A DNA stretch of 64,000 nt. Origin: Solirubrobacter sp963798325 (GTDB lineage Bacteria; Actinomycetota; Thermoleophilia; Solirubrobacterales; Solirubrobacteraceae). The notes beneath the pieces are model-generated. The model saw only the letters and a list, made by a program, of their open reading frames with translations, was not told where the DNA came from and did not search any database. The DNA is taken from contig CAWCSS010000009.1 of assembly GCA_963798325.1 (NCBI GenBank), positions 1,178,001-1,242,000 on the forward strand. Direction: 5' to 3'. Positions 29,945 to 39,741 of the stretch are shown piece after piece (the stretch's first letter is position 1; each line of letters starts with the position of its first letter). The position numbers were made by a program, and so were the translations under genes.

Positions 29945-32194
29945 GGCGTGGCCGGCATGTCGATGTTCTTGACGCCGTAGGGCGAGAGCGCGTCGACGAC
30001 CGCGTTCCAGACCGCCGGCGTGGCGCCGATCGCGCCCGCCTCGCCGATGCCCTTCGCGCCGAGCGGATTGCGCGGCGTCGGGGTCTGCGTGCGCTCGGTC
30101 TCGAACATCGGCAGGTCACCTGCCGAGGGGATCGCGTAGGAGGCGAGGTTGCCGGTCACGTTGTTGCCGTCCTCGTCGAAGGCGATCTCCTCGAACAGCG
30201 CCTGGGCGACGCCCTGGGCGATGCCGCCGTGGACCTGGCCCTCGACCAGCATCGGGTTCGCGATCCGGCCCGCGTCGTCGACCGTGATGTGGCGGATCAG
30301 GTGCGCGAGGCCGGTCTCGGTGTCGACCTCGACGACCGCCAGGTGGGTGCCGAAGGGGTAGGTCGCGTCCGGCGTGGCGAAGTCGTTCTCGCCGGACAGG
30401 CCGCCCTCCCAGCCCTCCGGCGTCCGCGCCGGGTCGGCGGCGGCCTTGGCCAGCTCCGCCCACGGGATCGCCGACGCCGGCGAGCCCGCCACGCCCAGGC
30501 CCTCGCCGTGGACGACCTCGATGTCACCCGCGTCGGCCTCGAGCAGGTGCGCGGCGAGCCGCTGGGCCTTCTCGAGCACCTCCTCGGTGGCGGTCTGGAC
30601 GGCGGTGCCGCCGATCTGCAGCGAGCGCGAGCCCGGCCGTGCCCATGCCGCGCGCGACCTTGGCGGTGTCGGACTGGATCACGCGGACGTCGGAGAGCGG
30701 CACGCCGAGCGTGCCGGAGACCAGCTGCGCGTAGGCCGTCTCGTGGCCCTGGCCGTGCGAGGACGTGCCCGCGGTGACGGTGATCGTGCCGTCCTCCTCG
30801 ACCGTGCAGGTGCCGAGCTCGGAGCCGAAGCCGGTCCACTCCACGTAGGAGCACAGGCCGAGCCCGAGCTGCTTGACGTCGCCGCTCTCGCGCCGCTTGG
30901 CCTGCTCGGCGCGCAGGTCCTCGTAGCCGGCGTTGGTCAGGCACATGTCCAGCGCCGCGTGGTACTCGCCGGAGTCGTAGTTGGCGCCCGTGACCGTCTG
31001 GTGCGGGAAGTCGGTGATGAAGTTCTTGCGCCGCACCTCGGCCGGGTCCATCCCGAGCTCGTGGGCGAACATGTCGATCGCGCGCTCCACCAGCGCCGTC
31101 GCCTCCGGGCGCCCGGCGCCGCGGTAGGCGCCGATCGGCGTCGTGTTGGTGACCACGCAGTCGAAGTGGAAGTCGACCTTCGGGATGTCGTAGACGCCGG
31201 AGGACATCAGGCCGGTGAGCATCGGCATCAGCGCCGCGTCGGCGGGATAGGCGCCGCAGTCGGCGATCACGCGGACCTTCAGGCCGGTGACCTTGCCGTC
31301 GCGGGTGCCGCCGATCTCGACGTCCTGCACCTGCGCGCGGCCGTGCTGCATCTCCAGCATCGTCTCCGAGCGCGTCTCGATGTAGCGCACCGGCCTGCCG
31401 AGCTCGCGGGCCAGGGCGACGACGACGATCTGCTCCGGGTAGCAGGCGATGCGCGCGCCGAAGCCGCCGCCGGTCGCGGTCGAGATGACCCGCAGCTGCT
31501 CCTTCTCGATCCCGGTCGCGGCACACACCGCGGCCTGGTAGGCGTGCGGGCCCTGGCTCGGCGCCCACAGGATGAAGCCGCCGGTGTCCGGGTCCGGCGC
31601 GGCCATCGCGGCGCCCGGCTCCATCGGCACCGCGGCGACGCGCTGGTTGACGAAGCGCGCGCCGACGCGCACCTCGGCGTCCTCCAGCGCCTCCTTGCCG
31701 GGAGGGCCGGCGGCGGCCAGGTTGCCGCCCTCGAAGAGCTTGGGCGCGTCGTCGTCGAGCGCCTTGGTCATGTCGACCAGCACGGGGAGATCCTCGTAGT
31801 CGATGTAGACGATCTGCGCGGCGTCGACCGCGTGGGCGCGGGTGTCGGCGACGACGACCGCGACCGGCTCGCCGATGAAGCGCACGACGTCGGTGGCCAG
31901 CACCGGGCGGCGCATCTCCTCCGGCGTGTCCACCGGCGGGCCCGCGGTCGGGAACGGCTTCAGATCCAGGTCCGCGGCGGTGTAGACGCCGACGACGCCG
32001 GGCGCGGCCAGCGCCTCGGACTTGTCGATCGCGCCGAGCTTGGCGTGCGCGAAGCCGGAGCGCACGAACACCGCGTACAGGGCGTCCGCGTTGCGCAGAT
32101 CGTCCGTGTACGGCCGTGTCCCGCGCAGGAAGGGCGGGTCCTCGACCCGCTTGACGCTCGCTCCGTGACCCTCGGACCCATTCACGCCTGGCAT
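29893..32194 (-). CDS. Form II CoxL-type molybdenum hydroxylase large subunit, frameshifted
   Basis: About 766 residues after repair; xanthine oxidase/CO dehydrogenase family catalytic subunit. The active-site loop is AYRGAGRPEA, the signature of form II CoxL proteins rather than the AYxCSFR of true form I CO dehydrogenase. Also GGGFGARIACYPEQ, TGANYDSGEYHAALD, and GAKGIGEAGAIGATP with the catalytic Glu. One extra base in the CCC run 30632-30634 splits it; repair reads GMGTAGSRSLQIGGTAVQTA. No FAD or iron-sulfur subunit is adjacent, so partners must be elsewhere. The substrate is unknown; form II enzymes act on varied N-heterocycles or aldehydes. Confidence 0.87.
30632..30634. other. Frame break (+1) in form II CoxL
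   Basis: CCC on the plus strand (GGG coding) has one base too many; removal restores GTAGSRSLQIGG. Confidence 0.78.
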
Positions 32195-32226
32195 CTCACT
32201 CCCTTATTCCCGTTGCGGCGCAGACA

Positions 32227-32745
32227 TTAGTGACGCGACGCCCGCCACGTCTCGGCACGCAGCGCGTAGCGCTCGTGATCGCGCCAGCGGCCACCGATCT
32301 TCAGGTAGCGCGGGGACATCCCCTCAAGCTCGAACCCGAGCCGCTGGACGAGCGCGATCGACGGCGTGTTGGTGGGCTGGATGTTCGCCTCGACGCGGTG
32401 GAGCTTCTCGACGGCGAACGCCTCGCGCAGCACGAGCGTCAGCGCCTCGGTCATGTAGCCCTGGCCCGCGTAGCCGGCGTAGCCGCAGTAGCCGAGGTAG
32501 GCGTTGCGGAAGTTCCCGCGGATGATCTCGGACAGGTTGATCCAGCCGACGAGCCCGCCGTCGTCGCGGTGGCGGGCGAAAAAGCCGAGCTTGCGCTCGC
32601 CCAGGCTGCGCAGGTAGGTGCGGTAGTCCTTCGCCGTCATCGGGTTGTACGCGAACGGACGGTGGTAGGCCTGGGAGGCGCGGTTCGCGGTGAGGAACTC
32701 GTCCTCGTCGGCCAACGTCGGCGTCGCCAGCACCACGCGCGTCAT
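32227..32745 (-). CDS. GNAT N-acetyltransferase, RimJ-like
   Basis: 172-residue GNAT of the ribosomal-protein/small-molecule N-acetyltransferase group. The acetyl-CoA region is AYLGYCGYAGYAGQGYMTEA, followed by LVLREAFAVEKLHRVEANIQ, PTNTPSIALVQRLGFELEG and a C-terminal WRDHERYAL typical of RimJ/RimL. ATG 32745 is used because a longer reading would run into the divergent hydrolase gene. The acceptor substrate is unknown. Confidence 0.87.
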   Translation of the reverse strand: MTRVVLATPTLADEDEFLTANRASQAYHRPFAYNPMTAKDYRTYLRSLGERKLGFFARHRDDGGLVGWINLSEIIRGNFRNAYLGYCGYAGYAGQGYMTEALTLVLREAFAVEKLHRVEANIQPTNTPSIALVQRLGFELEGMSPRYLKIGGRWRDHERYALRAETWRASRH

Positions 32746-32764
32746 CGCTGGATAGTCTCGCGCG

Positions 32765-33797
32765 ATGCGCTCCTTTCGTGTCGACACGGACCGCCTCGGC
32801 ATGCAGGTCTACGAGTCGGGGCCCGAGGACGGCATCCCTGTCGTCCTGATCCACGGCAACCTCTCGACCGGTCGGTTCTACGAGCACCTCTTCGACGTCG
32901 CGCCGGAGCGCTACCGCCTGATCGCGCCCGACATGCGCTCCTTCGGCGACTCCGAGCCCGCGCCGATCGACGCCACGCGCGGGCTGCGCGACTGGGCCGA
33001 TGACACGTTCGCGCTGCTGCGCGCTTTGGACGTCTCCGCTGCCGCCCCACCTCGTCGGCTGGTCGACCGGCGGCGCGGCGATCGCCGAGTTCGCGCTGGA
33101 GCATCCGGTCGCGTCGCTGACGTTCATCGACCCGGTCTCGCCCTACGGCTTCGGCGCGGTCAAGCGCGACGGCACGCCGCACTACCCCGACTACGCGGGC
33201 TCGGGCGGCGGGACCGGCAACCCGGAGTTCACCGCGCGCCTGGCGGCGGGCGACACGTCCTCGGAGGGCGACACCGCGCCGCGCAACGTGCTCAATTCCT
33301 CCTACTGGCGTCCCGATCACCGCGAGTCGGCCGACCGCGAGGACATGCTCGTCGCCGAGATCCTGAAGTCGGTCACGGGCGACGACGGCTACCCGGGCGA
33401 CACGACGACCTCCGAGCACTGGCCCGGCGTCGCGCCCGGCACGCGCGGGCTGCTCAACGCCCTGTCGCCCAAGTACTGCAACTGGTCGTCGATCGTCGAG
33501 CTCGATCCCAAGCCACCGATCCTGTGGACGCACGGGACGAACGACATCGTGATCGCCGACGGCTCGCCGTGGGAGATGGGGACGCTCGGGTCGCTGGGCG
33601 TCGTGCCGGGCTGGCCGGGCGAGGCGATCTTCCCGCCGCAGCCGATGGTCACCCAGCTGCGCGACGTGTTCACCGCCTACGAGGAGCGCGGCGGGCGGGT
33701 GCGGATGTCGATGTACGAGGGCTCGGGCCACTTCCCGGCGCTGGACGCGCGCGAGCGCTGGGAGGCGGAGTTCTTCGGGTTCCTGGAGGCCGCATGA
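32765..33797 (+). CDS. Alpha/beta hydrolase, frameshifted
   Basis: About 343 residues after repair. VVLIHGNLSTGRFYEHLFDV (oxyanion region), IAPDMRSFGDSE, the nucleophile elbow VGWSTGGAA, HGTNDIVIADGS (acid) and EGSGHFPALD (His) complete the catalytic set. One extra base near 33041-33047 separates LLRALDVSAA from PHLVGWSTGG. A larger than usual cap with the segment SSYWRPDHRESADREDML is inserted after the nucleophile. Substrate unknown. Its stop is followed at once by the prolyl-aminopeptidase-like gene. Confidence 0.82.
33041..33047. other. Frame break (+1) in alpha/beta hydrolase
   Basis: One extra base in GCCGCCCC; removal puts PHLVGWSTGG in frame with the N-terminal half. This is the last frame break seen in the window. 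Confidence 0.75.
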
Positions 33798-33873
33798 CTC
33801 GCGCCGCGCGCTCGCGGGCTTGGGCGAGAACGCGCCCGGCGGCTCGCTCGCGCGCCGGTACGAGAGGCGGTGC

Positions 33874-35070
33874 GTGGTGATCCCGGGGCTGTTCGTCGCC
33901 GAGCACGAGTTCTCGGTACCGCTGCATGCCGGCAGCGACGAGACGATCACCGTCTTCGCCCGCGAGGTGGCCGACCCGGAGGGGCGCGACAAGCCGCTGC
34001 TGGTCTACCTGCAGGGCGGGCCGGGGCACGAGTCGCCGCGGCCGACCGGCAACCCCCGCGGCCCGGGCTGGCTGGACCGGGCGCTGCGGGACTTCCGCGT
34101 GCTGCTGCTCGACCAGCGCGGCACCGGGCGCTCGACGCCCGTCACCGGGCGGGAGTCCTCCGAGTACCTGACCCACTTCCGGGCGGACGAGATCGTCCGC
34201 GACTGCGAGGCGATTCGCGCCGCTCTGGGCTCTGCTCCGTGGAGCGTGCTCGGCCAGAGCTACGGCGGGCTCTGCATCCTCACGTACCTGTCCCTGGCGC
34301 CGGAGGGGTTGAAGGAGGCGCTGATCACGGGCGGCGTGCCCGGGATCGGCGTCCCGATCGATCACGTCTACGCCGCGACCTTCGAGCGCATGCTCGAGCG
34401 CAACCGGCGCTACTACGCGCGCTATCCGGAGGACCGCTCGCGGATGCTGGCGCTCGACGAGGCGCTGAAGGGCGACGTCCGGCTCCCGAACGGCGACCGG
34501 CTGACGATCCGCCGCCTCAAGTCGCTGGGCAGCCTGCTGGGCATGAGCGACGGCTACGAGCGCCTGCACTACCTGCTGGAGCTGCCGCTCGACTCGCCCG
34601 CGTTCTTGGCCGACGTGACCGACGACCTCGAGATCGCCCGCAACCCGATCTACGCGCTGCTGCACGAGGCCTGCTGGGCCGACGGCGAGGTCACCAACTG
34701 GTCGGCGCAGCGGATGCTCCCGGAGGAGTTCGCCGACGATCCGGCGCTCTTCACGGGCGAGCACATCTTCCCGTGGATGTTCTCCGAGTGGGGCGCGCTG
34801 GCCGGCGCCCGCGACACGGCGCAGGCGCTCGCCCAGCACCAGTGGCCGCGGCTGTACTCGCCCGAGGTGCTCGCGGCCAACGAGGTCCCGACGGCGGCGA
34901 CGATCTACACCGAGGACCTCTACGTGGAGCGCGAGTTCGCCGAGCGGACGGCGGCGCTGATGCCCAACTTCCATCCGTGGGTCACCAGCGAGTACGACCA
35001 CAACGGCCTGCGCGTGGACGGCGAGCGCATCCTCGGGCGGCTGATCGATCTTGTCCGCGGCCGCATCTGA
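33874..35070 (+). CDS. Prolyl aminopeptidase-like alpha/beta hydrolase
   Basis: About 398 residues, similar to proline iminopeptidases that remove N-terminal proline. Seen: LQGGPGHESPRP (oxyanion HGGPG-type loop), LLLDQRGTGRSTPV, nucleophile GQSYGGLCILTYLS and a C-terminal His in SEYDHNGLRVDG. Start uncertain: the frame is open upstream, GAGAGG precedes GTG 33874/33877, and homologous-looking sequence begins at VVIPGLFVAEHEF. An ATG at 33794 overlapping the previous stop is in another frame. The 3' end overlaps the J-domain gene. Confidence 0.82.
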   Translation: MVIPGLFVAEHEFSVPLHAGSDETITVFAREVADPEGRDKPLLVYLQGGPGHESPRPTGNPRGPGWLDRALRDFRVLLLDQRGTGRSTPVTGRESSEYLTHFRADEIVRDCEAIRAALGSAPWSVLGQSYGGLCILTYLSLAPEGLKEALITGGVPGIGVPIDHVYAATFERMLERNRRYYARYPEDRSRMLALDEALKGDVRLPNGDRLTIRRLKSLGSLLGMSDGYERLHYLLELPLDSPAFLADVTDDLEIARNPIYALLHEACWADGEVTNWSAQRMLPEEFADDPALFTGEHIFPWMFSEWGALAGARDTAQALAQHQWPRLYSPEVLAANEVPTAATIYTEDLYVEREFAERTAALMPNFHPWVTSEYDHNGLRVDGERILGRLIDLVRGRI

Positions 35071-35746
35071 CCTGCGCGACACGCTCGCGGAGCTCGAGGT
35101 CGAGCACGCGACGCTGCTGAGCGAGCTGCGCGCGTTCGAGTCCGACTACCTGCGCGAGGTCGGCGTCGTCGACATGCAGGTGCAGCAGGTCGAGGCCAGG
35201 ATCCTGACGATCGTCTGGGAGCGCTCGGGGGCCGACATCGACCAGATGGCGGCCGAGGCCGCGGCCAAGCGCCTGCACGAGACGACGAGCGCGATCCAGG
35301 CGGTCCCACCGCCGCCCGGCCCGCCACCGACCGAAGACCTCAAGACGTTGTTCCGCGACGCGGCCAAGCGGATGCATCCGGACCTGGTGCAGGGCGCCGC
35401 GGGCCGCGCGCACGCGGAGGCGTTCATGAAGCGCCTCAACGATGCGTACCGCGACGGAGACGCGGAGGCGATCGGCAACCTCGTACGCCAGTGGGAGACC
35501 TCCCCGTTCGCCTCTGGGCTGCCATCCGCGGGCGCCTCTTCGGCGTTGGCGGCGGCCGTCGCCAACGCCCGGCAGCGGATCGACGAGGTCCGCCAGACGG
35601 ATCTCGCGCGGCTGATGGAACAAGCGTTCATGGCCGCGATGGCCGGTCGCGACCTGCTCGCCGAGCTGCGCGCGGACGCCGAGCAGGAGCTCGCCGCCGT
35701 CCAAGCGCGCCTCGCGGTGTTGGGCGACGCGAGCACGAGCCGCTAG
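35051..35746 (+). CDS. J-domain (DnaJ-like) protein
   Basis: 231 residues starting from TTG 35051 inside the end of the previous gene. The N-terminal third is helical and probably coiled coil (EVEHATLLSELRAFESDYLR). A J-like domain sits in the middle: LKTLFRDAAKRMHPDLVQG with HPD, then EAFMKRLNDAYRDGD. The C-terminal part is again helical. It may recruit an Hsp70 partner; no dnaK is nearby. No transmembrane segment. Confidence 0.75.
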   Translation: MSAAASDLRDTLAELEVEHATLLSELRAFESDYLREVGVVDMQVQQVEARILTIVWERSGADIDQMAAEAAAKRLHETTSAIQAVPPPPGPPPTEDLKTLFRDAAKRMHPDLVQGAAGRAHAEAFMKRLNDAYRDGDAEAIGNLVRQWETSPFASGLPSAGASSALAAAVANARQRIDEVRQTDLARLMEQAFMAAMAGRDLLAELRADAEQELAAVQARLAVLGDASTSR

Positions 35747-35829
35747 GCGAGCACTCGCAGCCACGCGAGCCGTCGGCCTGGACGGCTGATCGATCAAGGC
35801 CCTGGTTTCTCGTCCGATCACACGGGTCG

Positions 35830-38151
35830 GTGGGAAAGAACGCGATCAGCCCGAAGCGGACCTGGATGGCCTGGCTGCTGCTGGCCGTCTTCGTCGCGCT
35901 CGCGGGCACGACCGCCCTGCTGTGGCGCGCACAGGTCAAGCGCCAGAACGAGCAGGCCTTCGCCGCGCAGGCCGCGTCGATCGGCGCCTCCGTCACCACG
36001 GCGGTTCAGCGGATGGACGACCTCACGCTCGCCGCGCGGACGATGCTCGGCTCGCGCCCGGACACGACCGAGGCCGAGTTCGGCAACTGGTACCGCTCGA
36101 TCGGCGTCAACCAGCGCTTCAGCGGCGTCGCCGGCTTCGGGTACGTCGAGATCGTCCGCGAGGCCCAGCGCGACACCTACCCGCCCGGCCAGCGGCCGTT
36201 CTACTGCCTCTCCAAGCTCGGGATCGCCGGCCCCGGGATGGCCGACACGCTGTCCGAGCTCGCCTCACCCGGGCTCGATCTGTGCCAGATCACCAACCTG
36301 CTCGGCGACACCCGCGACTCCGGCAAGTTCTCGGCGATCGTCGTCACCTCCAGCCAGGGCCACGAGATGTTCGAGGTCGTCGCGCCGGTCTACCGCGGCG
36401 GCGGCGTCCCCGCCGGCGCCGAGGCGCGCCGCAAGCTCGCCACCGGCTGGATCATCGGCCTCTTCGACGCCGAGCCGATCCTGCGCGCGGCCGCCGGCCG
36501 CCAGACCGGCGTCGCCGTCTCGCTCCAGCGCGACCACGTGTCCGCGCCGGAGTACCGCATCCCGACCGGCGCCGGCGCCTCGTTCCGGACGCTCACCGAG
36601 ACGATGCAGACGCCCTCGATCGCGCGCTACGGCTCGGTCCGGGCGCGCGATCAGATCCGCAAGCGGATGTCGGTCGAGGCCGACGGTCGCTGGAACGTCA
36701 CCGTCACCGGCTCCCAACCGCAGGGCCTGTCGGATCCGGAGGTGCAGGCCTCGCTCGTCCTGATCGTCTGGCTCGTGGTCGGCGTGCTCGCCTTCCTGCT
36801 CGTGCAGGTGCTGGCCCGCGGCCGCGCCCGGGCGCTGCGGATGGTCGAGGAGAAGACCGGCCAGTTGCGCCACCAGGCGCTGCACGACGCGCTGACGAAC
36901 CTGCCCAACCGCGCGCTGATCATGGACCGCGCCGAGCAGATGCTCGTGCACGCCCGCCGCGACGGCACCGAGGTCTCGGCGATGTTCATCGATCTCGACG
37001 GCTTCAAGGGCGTCAACGACACCTTCGGCCATCCCGTCGGCGACGAGCTCCTGCGCGTCGTCGCCGCGCGGATCTCCGACGTCCTGCGCGACACCGACAC
37101 GATCGGCCGCCTCGGCGGCGACGAGTTCGTCGTGCTCGTCGAGGGCGGCCCGGAGAAGATCGCCAAGCGCATCCTCGCCGTGCTGCAGGAGCCGTTCGAG
37201 CTCGGCACCGGCTCACCGATCACGATCACGACGTCGATCGGCATCGCCACCGGCGACCGCGAGGCGGCCAAGGACCTGCTGCGCGACGCCGACATCGCGC
37301 TGTACGAGGCCAAGGGCGCCGGACGCAACCGCTACGCCGAGTTCCGCCACGAGATGCACATCGCGGCGCACGATCGGCTCGAGCTGGAGTCCGACCTGCG
37401 CGGCGCGATCCTCCGCGAGGAGCTGTTCCTCGTCTACCAGCCGCTCTTGAACCTCGAGACCGGCGAGGTGTCCGCGGTCGAGGCGCTGCTGCGCTGGCAG
37501 CACGCCACCCGCGGGCTCGTCCCGCCGACCGAGTTCATCAAGCTGGCCGAGGACAGCGGGACGATCGTCAGCATCGGCGCGTGGGTGCTGGAGACCGCCT
37601 GCGAGCAGGCCGCCCAGTGGAACGCCGGCGGCCACCGGATCGGCGTCTCGGTCAACGTCAGCGCCCGCCAGCTCGACGACCCGAGCCTCTCGCGCGTCGT
37701 CCACCACGCCCTCACCCGCTCGGGCCTGGACCCCGACCTGCTCGTGCTCGAGATCACCGAGACCGCCCTCATGCGCGACGCCGAGGCCGCCGCCGACGTC
37801 CTGCGCGAGCTCACGGCCTTCGGCGTCCACGTGGCCATCGACGACTTCGGCACCGGCTACTCCTCGCTCGCCTACCTGCAGCAACTCCCGGTCGACGGCC
37901 TCAAGATCGACCGCACCTTCATCGCCGCCTCCGCCCGCTCCCGCGACGACGACCCGCTGATCTCCACCCTCGTCCAGCTCGGCCGCTCGCTCGAGCTCGC
38001 CACCGTCGCCGAGGGCATCGAAGACGAAGCCCAGCTCGCACGACTGCGCGAGCTGGGCTGCAACTTCGGCCAGGGCTACCTCTTCGCACCCCCACTCGAG
38101 GCCACCGCGCTGGAGCGCTTCCTCGAGACCCACACCCCAGCCTTCGCCTAA
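35830..38151 (+). CDS. CHASE-GGDEF-EAL membrane c-di-GMP protein
   Basis: 773 residues. First transmembrane segment WMAWLLLAVFVALAGTTAL, then an extracytoplasmic CHASE domain (residues about 70-270, with RFSGVAGFGYVEIV), a second segment VLIVWLVVGVLAFLLVQVLA, and cytoplasmic GGDEF and EAL domains. GGDEF is intact (RLGGDEFVVLV) with the RxxD inhibitory site (RDTD). EAL is complete: AVEALLRWQH, NVSARQL, EITETAL, IDDFGTGYSS, LKIDRTF, AEGIED. It should sense an external ligand and make or break c-di-GMP. GTG 35830 begins just before the first segment. It is followed by a palindromic repeat cluster. Confidence 0.92.
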   Translation: MGKNAISPKRTWMAWLLLAVFVALAGTTALLWRAQVKRQNEQAFAAQAASIGASVTTAVQRMDDLTLAARTMLGSRPDTTEAEFGNWYRSIGVNQRFSGVAGFGYVEIVREAQRDTYPPGQRPFYCLSKLGIAGPGMADTLSELASPGLDLCQITNLLGDTRDSGKFSAIVVTSSQGHEMFEVVAPVYRGGGVPAGAEARRKLATGWIIGLFDAEPILRAAAGRQTGVAVSLQRDHVSAPEYRIPTGAGASFRTLTETMQTPSIARYGSVRARDQIRKRMSVEADGRWNVTVTGSQPQGLSDPEVQASLVLIVWLVVGVLAFLLVQVLARGRARALRMVEEKTGQLRHQALHDALTNLPNRALIMDRAEQMLVHARRDGTEVSAMFIDLDGFKGVNDTFGHPVGDELLRVVAARISDVLRDTDTIGRLGGDEFVVLVEGGPEKIAKRILAVLQEPFELGTGSPITITTSIGIATGDREAAKDLLRDADIALYEAKGAGRNRYAEFRHEMHIAAHDRLELESDLRGAILREELFLVYQPLLNLETGEVSAVEALLRWQHATRGLVPPTEFIKLAEDSGTIVSIGAWVLETACEQAAQWNAGGHRIGVSVNVSARQLDDPSLSRVVHHALTRSGLDPDLLVLEITETALMRDAEAAADVLRELTAFGVHVAIDDFGTGYSSLAYLQQLPVDGLKIDRTFIAASARSRDDDPLISTLVQLGRSLELATVAEGIEDEAQLARLRELGCNFGQGYLFAPPLEATALERFLETHTPAFA

Positions 38152-38160
38152 ACCCCACCT

Positions 38161-38252
38161 AAACGGGACAGTCCCCTTTCAGTCAACTTCGGTTGCTCCA
38201 AGCTAAAGGGAAGTGAAAGGGGACAGTCCCCTTTCAGTCAACGGTGGTTGCT
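38161..38252. repeat. Tandem REP-like palindromic element (two copies)
   Basis: Copy 1 at 38165-38197 and copy 2 at 38220-38252 share a 33-nt unit, 55 nt apart, differing only in three or four bases. Copy 2 contains a perfect 21-bp palindrome, GAAAGGGGAC-A-GTCCCCTTTC (38215-38235); copy 1 has a degenerate left arm. Each is followed by a CAAC/GTTG mini-hairpin. The pair fills the gap between two convergent genes and may also end transcription. Confidence 0.8.
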
Positions 38253-39729
38253 AGTCCGTCCAGTCGAGCGTGCGCTGGACGGCCTTCTTCCAGCGGGCGT
38301 ACTCCTTCTCGCGGTCGGCCTCGTCCATCTGGGGCTCCCAGCGCTTGTCCTCGGCCCAGCGTTCGCGGAGCTCGTCCTGGTCGGACCAGAAGCCGGTGGC
38401 CAGGCCGGCGGCGTAGGCGGCGCCGAGGGCGGTGGTCTCGGTGATCTTGGGGCGGATGACGGGGACGCCGAGGACGTCGGCCTGGAACTGCATGAGCAGG
38501 TTGTTGGCCGTCATGCCGCCGTCCACGCGCAGGTCGCTGAAGGGCACGTCGGCGACGTCGTTGGCCGCGTCGACGACCTCGCGGGACTGCCAGGCGGCCG
38601 CCTCCAGCGCCGCGCGGGCGATGTGGCCGCGGTTGGCGTAGGCGGTGAGGCCGACGATGACCCCGCGGGCGTCGTCGCGCCAGTACGGCGCGAACAGGCC
38701 GCTGAACGCCGGCACGAAGAAGACGCCGCCGTTGTCGTCGACGGTCTTGGCCAGCTCCTCGACCTCGGGCGCGGAGTCGATGATCTTCAGGCGGTCGCGC
38801 AGCCACTGGATCAGCGCGCCGGTGACCGCGATCGAGCCCTCCAGCACGTAGGTCGGCTTGCCGTCGCCGAGCCGGTAGCCGACGGTGGTCAGCAGCTTCT
38901 CGGTGTGGACGAGCTCCTCGCCGGTGTTGACCAGCAGGAAGGACCCCGTGCCGTAGGTGTTCTTGGCGTCGCCGGCGTCGAAGCACGTCTGCCCGAACAG
39001 CGCGGCCTGCTGGTCGCCGAGGATGCCGGCGATGGGCGTGCCGCCGATCGCGGTGCCGCTCACCTCCCCGTAGACCTCCGAGGAGGACTTGATCTCCGGC
39101 AGCATCGACCGCGGGATGCCCATCAGCTCCAGCGCCTCGTCGTGCCAGTCGAGCGTCTCGAGGTTCATCAACAGCGTCCGCGACGCGTTGGTGACGTCGG
39201 TGATGTGCTCCGCGCCGCCCGTCAGATTCCAAACCACCCACGAGTCCATCGTCCCGAACGCGAGCTCGCCGTTCTCGGCCTTCTCGCGCGCCCCGTCAAC
39301 GTTGTCGAGGATCCACTTGATCTTCGGCCCGCTGAAGTAGGTCGACAACGGCAACCCGGTGACCTTGCGCAGCACGTCGGCGTCGCCCAGCTCACGCACG
39401 ATCTGGTCGGTGCGCGTGTCCTGCCAGACGATCGCGTTGTAGACCGGATCGCCCGTCTCGCGATCCCAGACGACGGTCGTCTCACGCTGGTTGGTGATGC
39501 CGACCGCCGCGATGTCGCCCGCCTCCAGCTTGGAGTTGGCCAGCGCGCCGCCGATCACCTCGCGGGTGCGCGTCCAGACCGCCTTGGCGTCGTGCTCGAC
39601 CCACCCCGCCTTCGGGGTGATCTGCTCGTGCTCACGCTGGTCGACGGTGACGATGTTGCCGTCCTTGTCGAAGACGATGAAGCGCGTGCTCGTCGTCCCC
39701 TGGTCGATTGCGCCGATGTAGTCCGCCAT
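38251..39729 (-). CDS. glpK: Glycerol kinase
   Basis: 492-residue FGGY kinase converting glycerol to glycerol 3-phosphate. Seen: IGAIDQGTTSTRFIVFDKDG, GITNQRETTVVWDRETG, AIVWQDTRT, GILGDQQAALFGQTCFD, KNTYGTGSFLLVNTG, and DGGMTANNLLMQFQAD near the C-terminus. Full length. It starts 12 nt after glpF, so the two are co-transcribed; uptake and phosphorylation are thus linked. The stop abuts the palindromic repeat cluster. Confidence 0.96.
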   Translation of the reverse strand: MADYIGAIDQGTTSTRFIVFDKDGNIVTVDQREHEQITPKAGWVEHDAKAVWTRTREVIGGALANSKLEAGDIAAVGITNQRETTVVWDRETGDPVYNAIVWQDTRTDQIVRELGDADVLRKVTGLPLSTYFSGPKIKWILDNVDGAREKAENGELAFGTMDSWVVWNLTGGAEHITDVTNASRTLLMNLETLDWHDEALELMGIPRSMLPEIKSSSEVYGEVSGTAIGGTPIAGILGDQQAALFGQTCFDAGDAKNTYGTGSFLLVNTGEELVHTEKLLTTVGYRLGDGKPTYVLEGSIAVTGALIQWLRDRLKIIDSAPEVEELAKTVDDNGGVFFVPAFSGLFAPYWRDDARGVIVGLTAYANRGHIARAALEAAAWQSREVVDAANDVADVPFSDLRVDGGMTANNLLMQFQADVLGVPVIRPKITETTALGAAYAAGLATGFWSDQDELRERWAEDKRWEPQMDEADREKEYARWKKAVQRTLDWTD

Positions 39730-39741
39730 GTTCGTCTCCCC

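Noticed and set aside
31100..31140. True (form I) aerobic CO dehydrogenase
   Set aside because: The active-site loop is AYRGAGR rather than AYxCSFR, and coxM/coxS are not adjacent.
33794..33880. A thirteenth frame break at the start of the prolyl-aminopeptidase gene
   Set aside because: ATG 33794 is out of frame by a shift different from the +1 pattern, and usable GTG starts exist at 33874/33877, so no error needs to be assumed.
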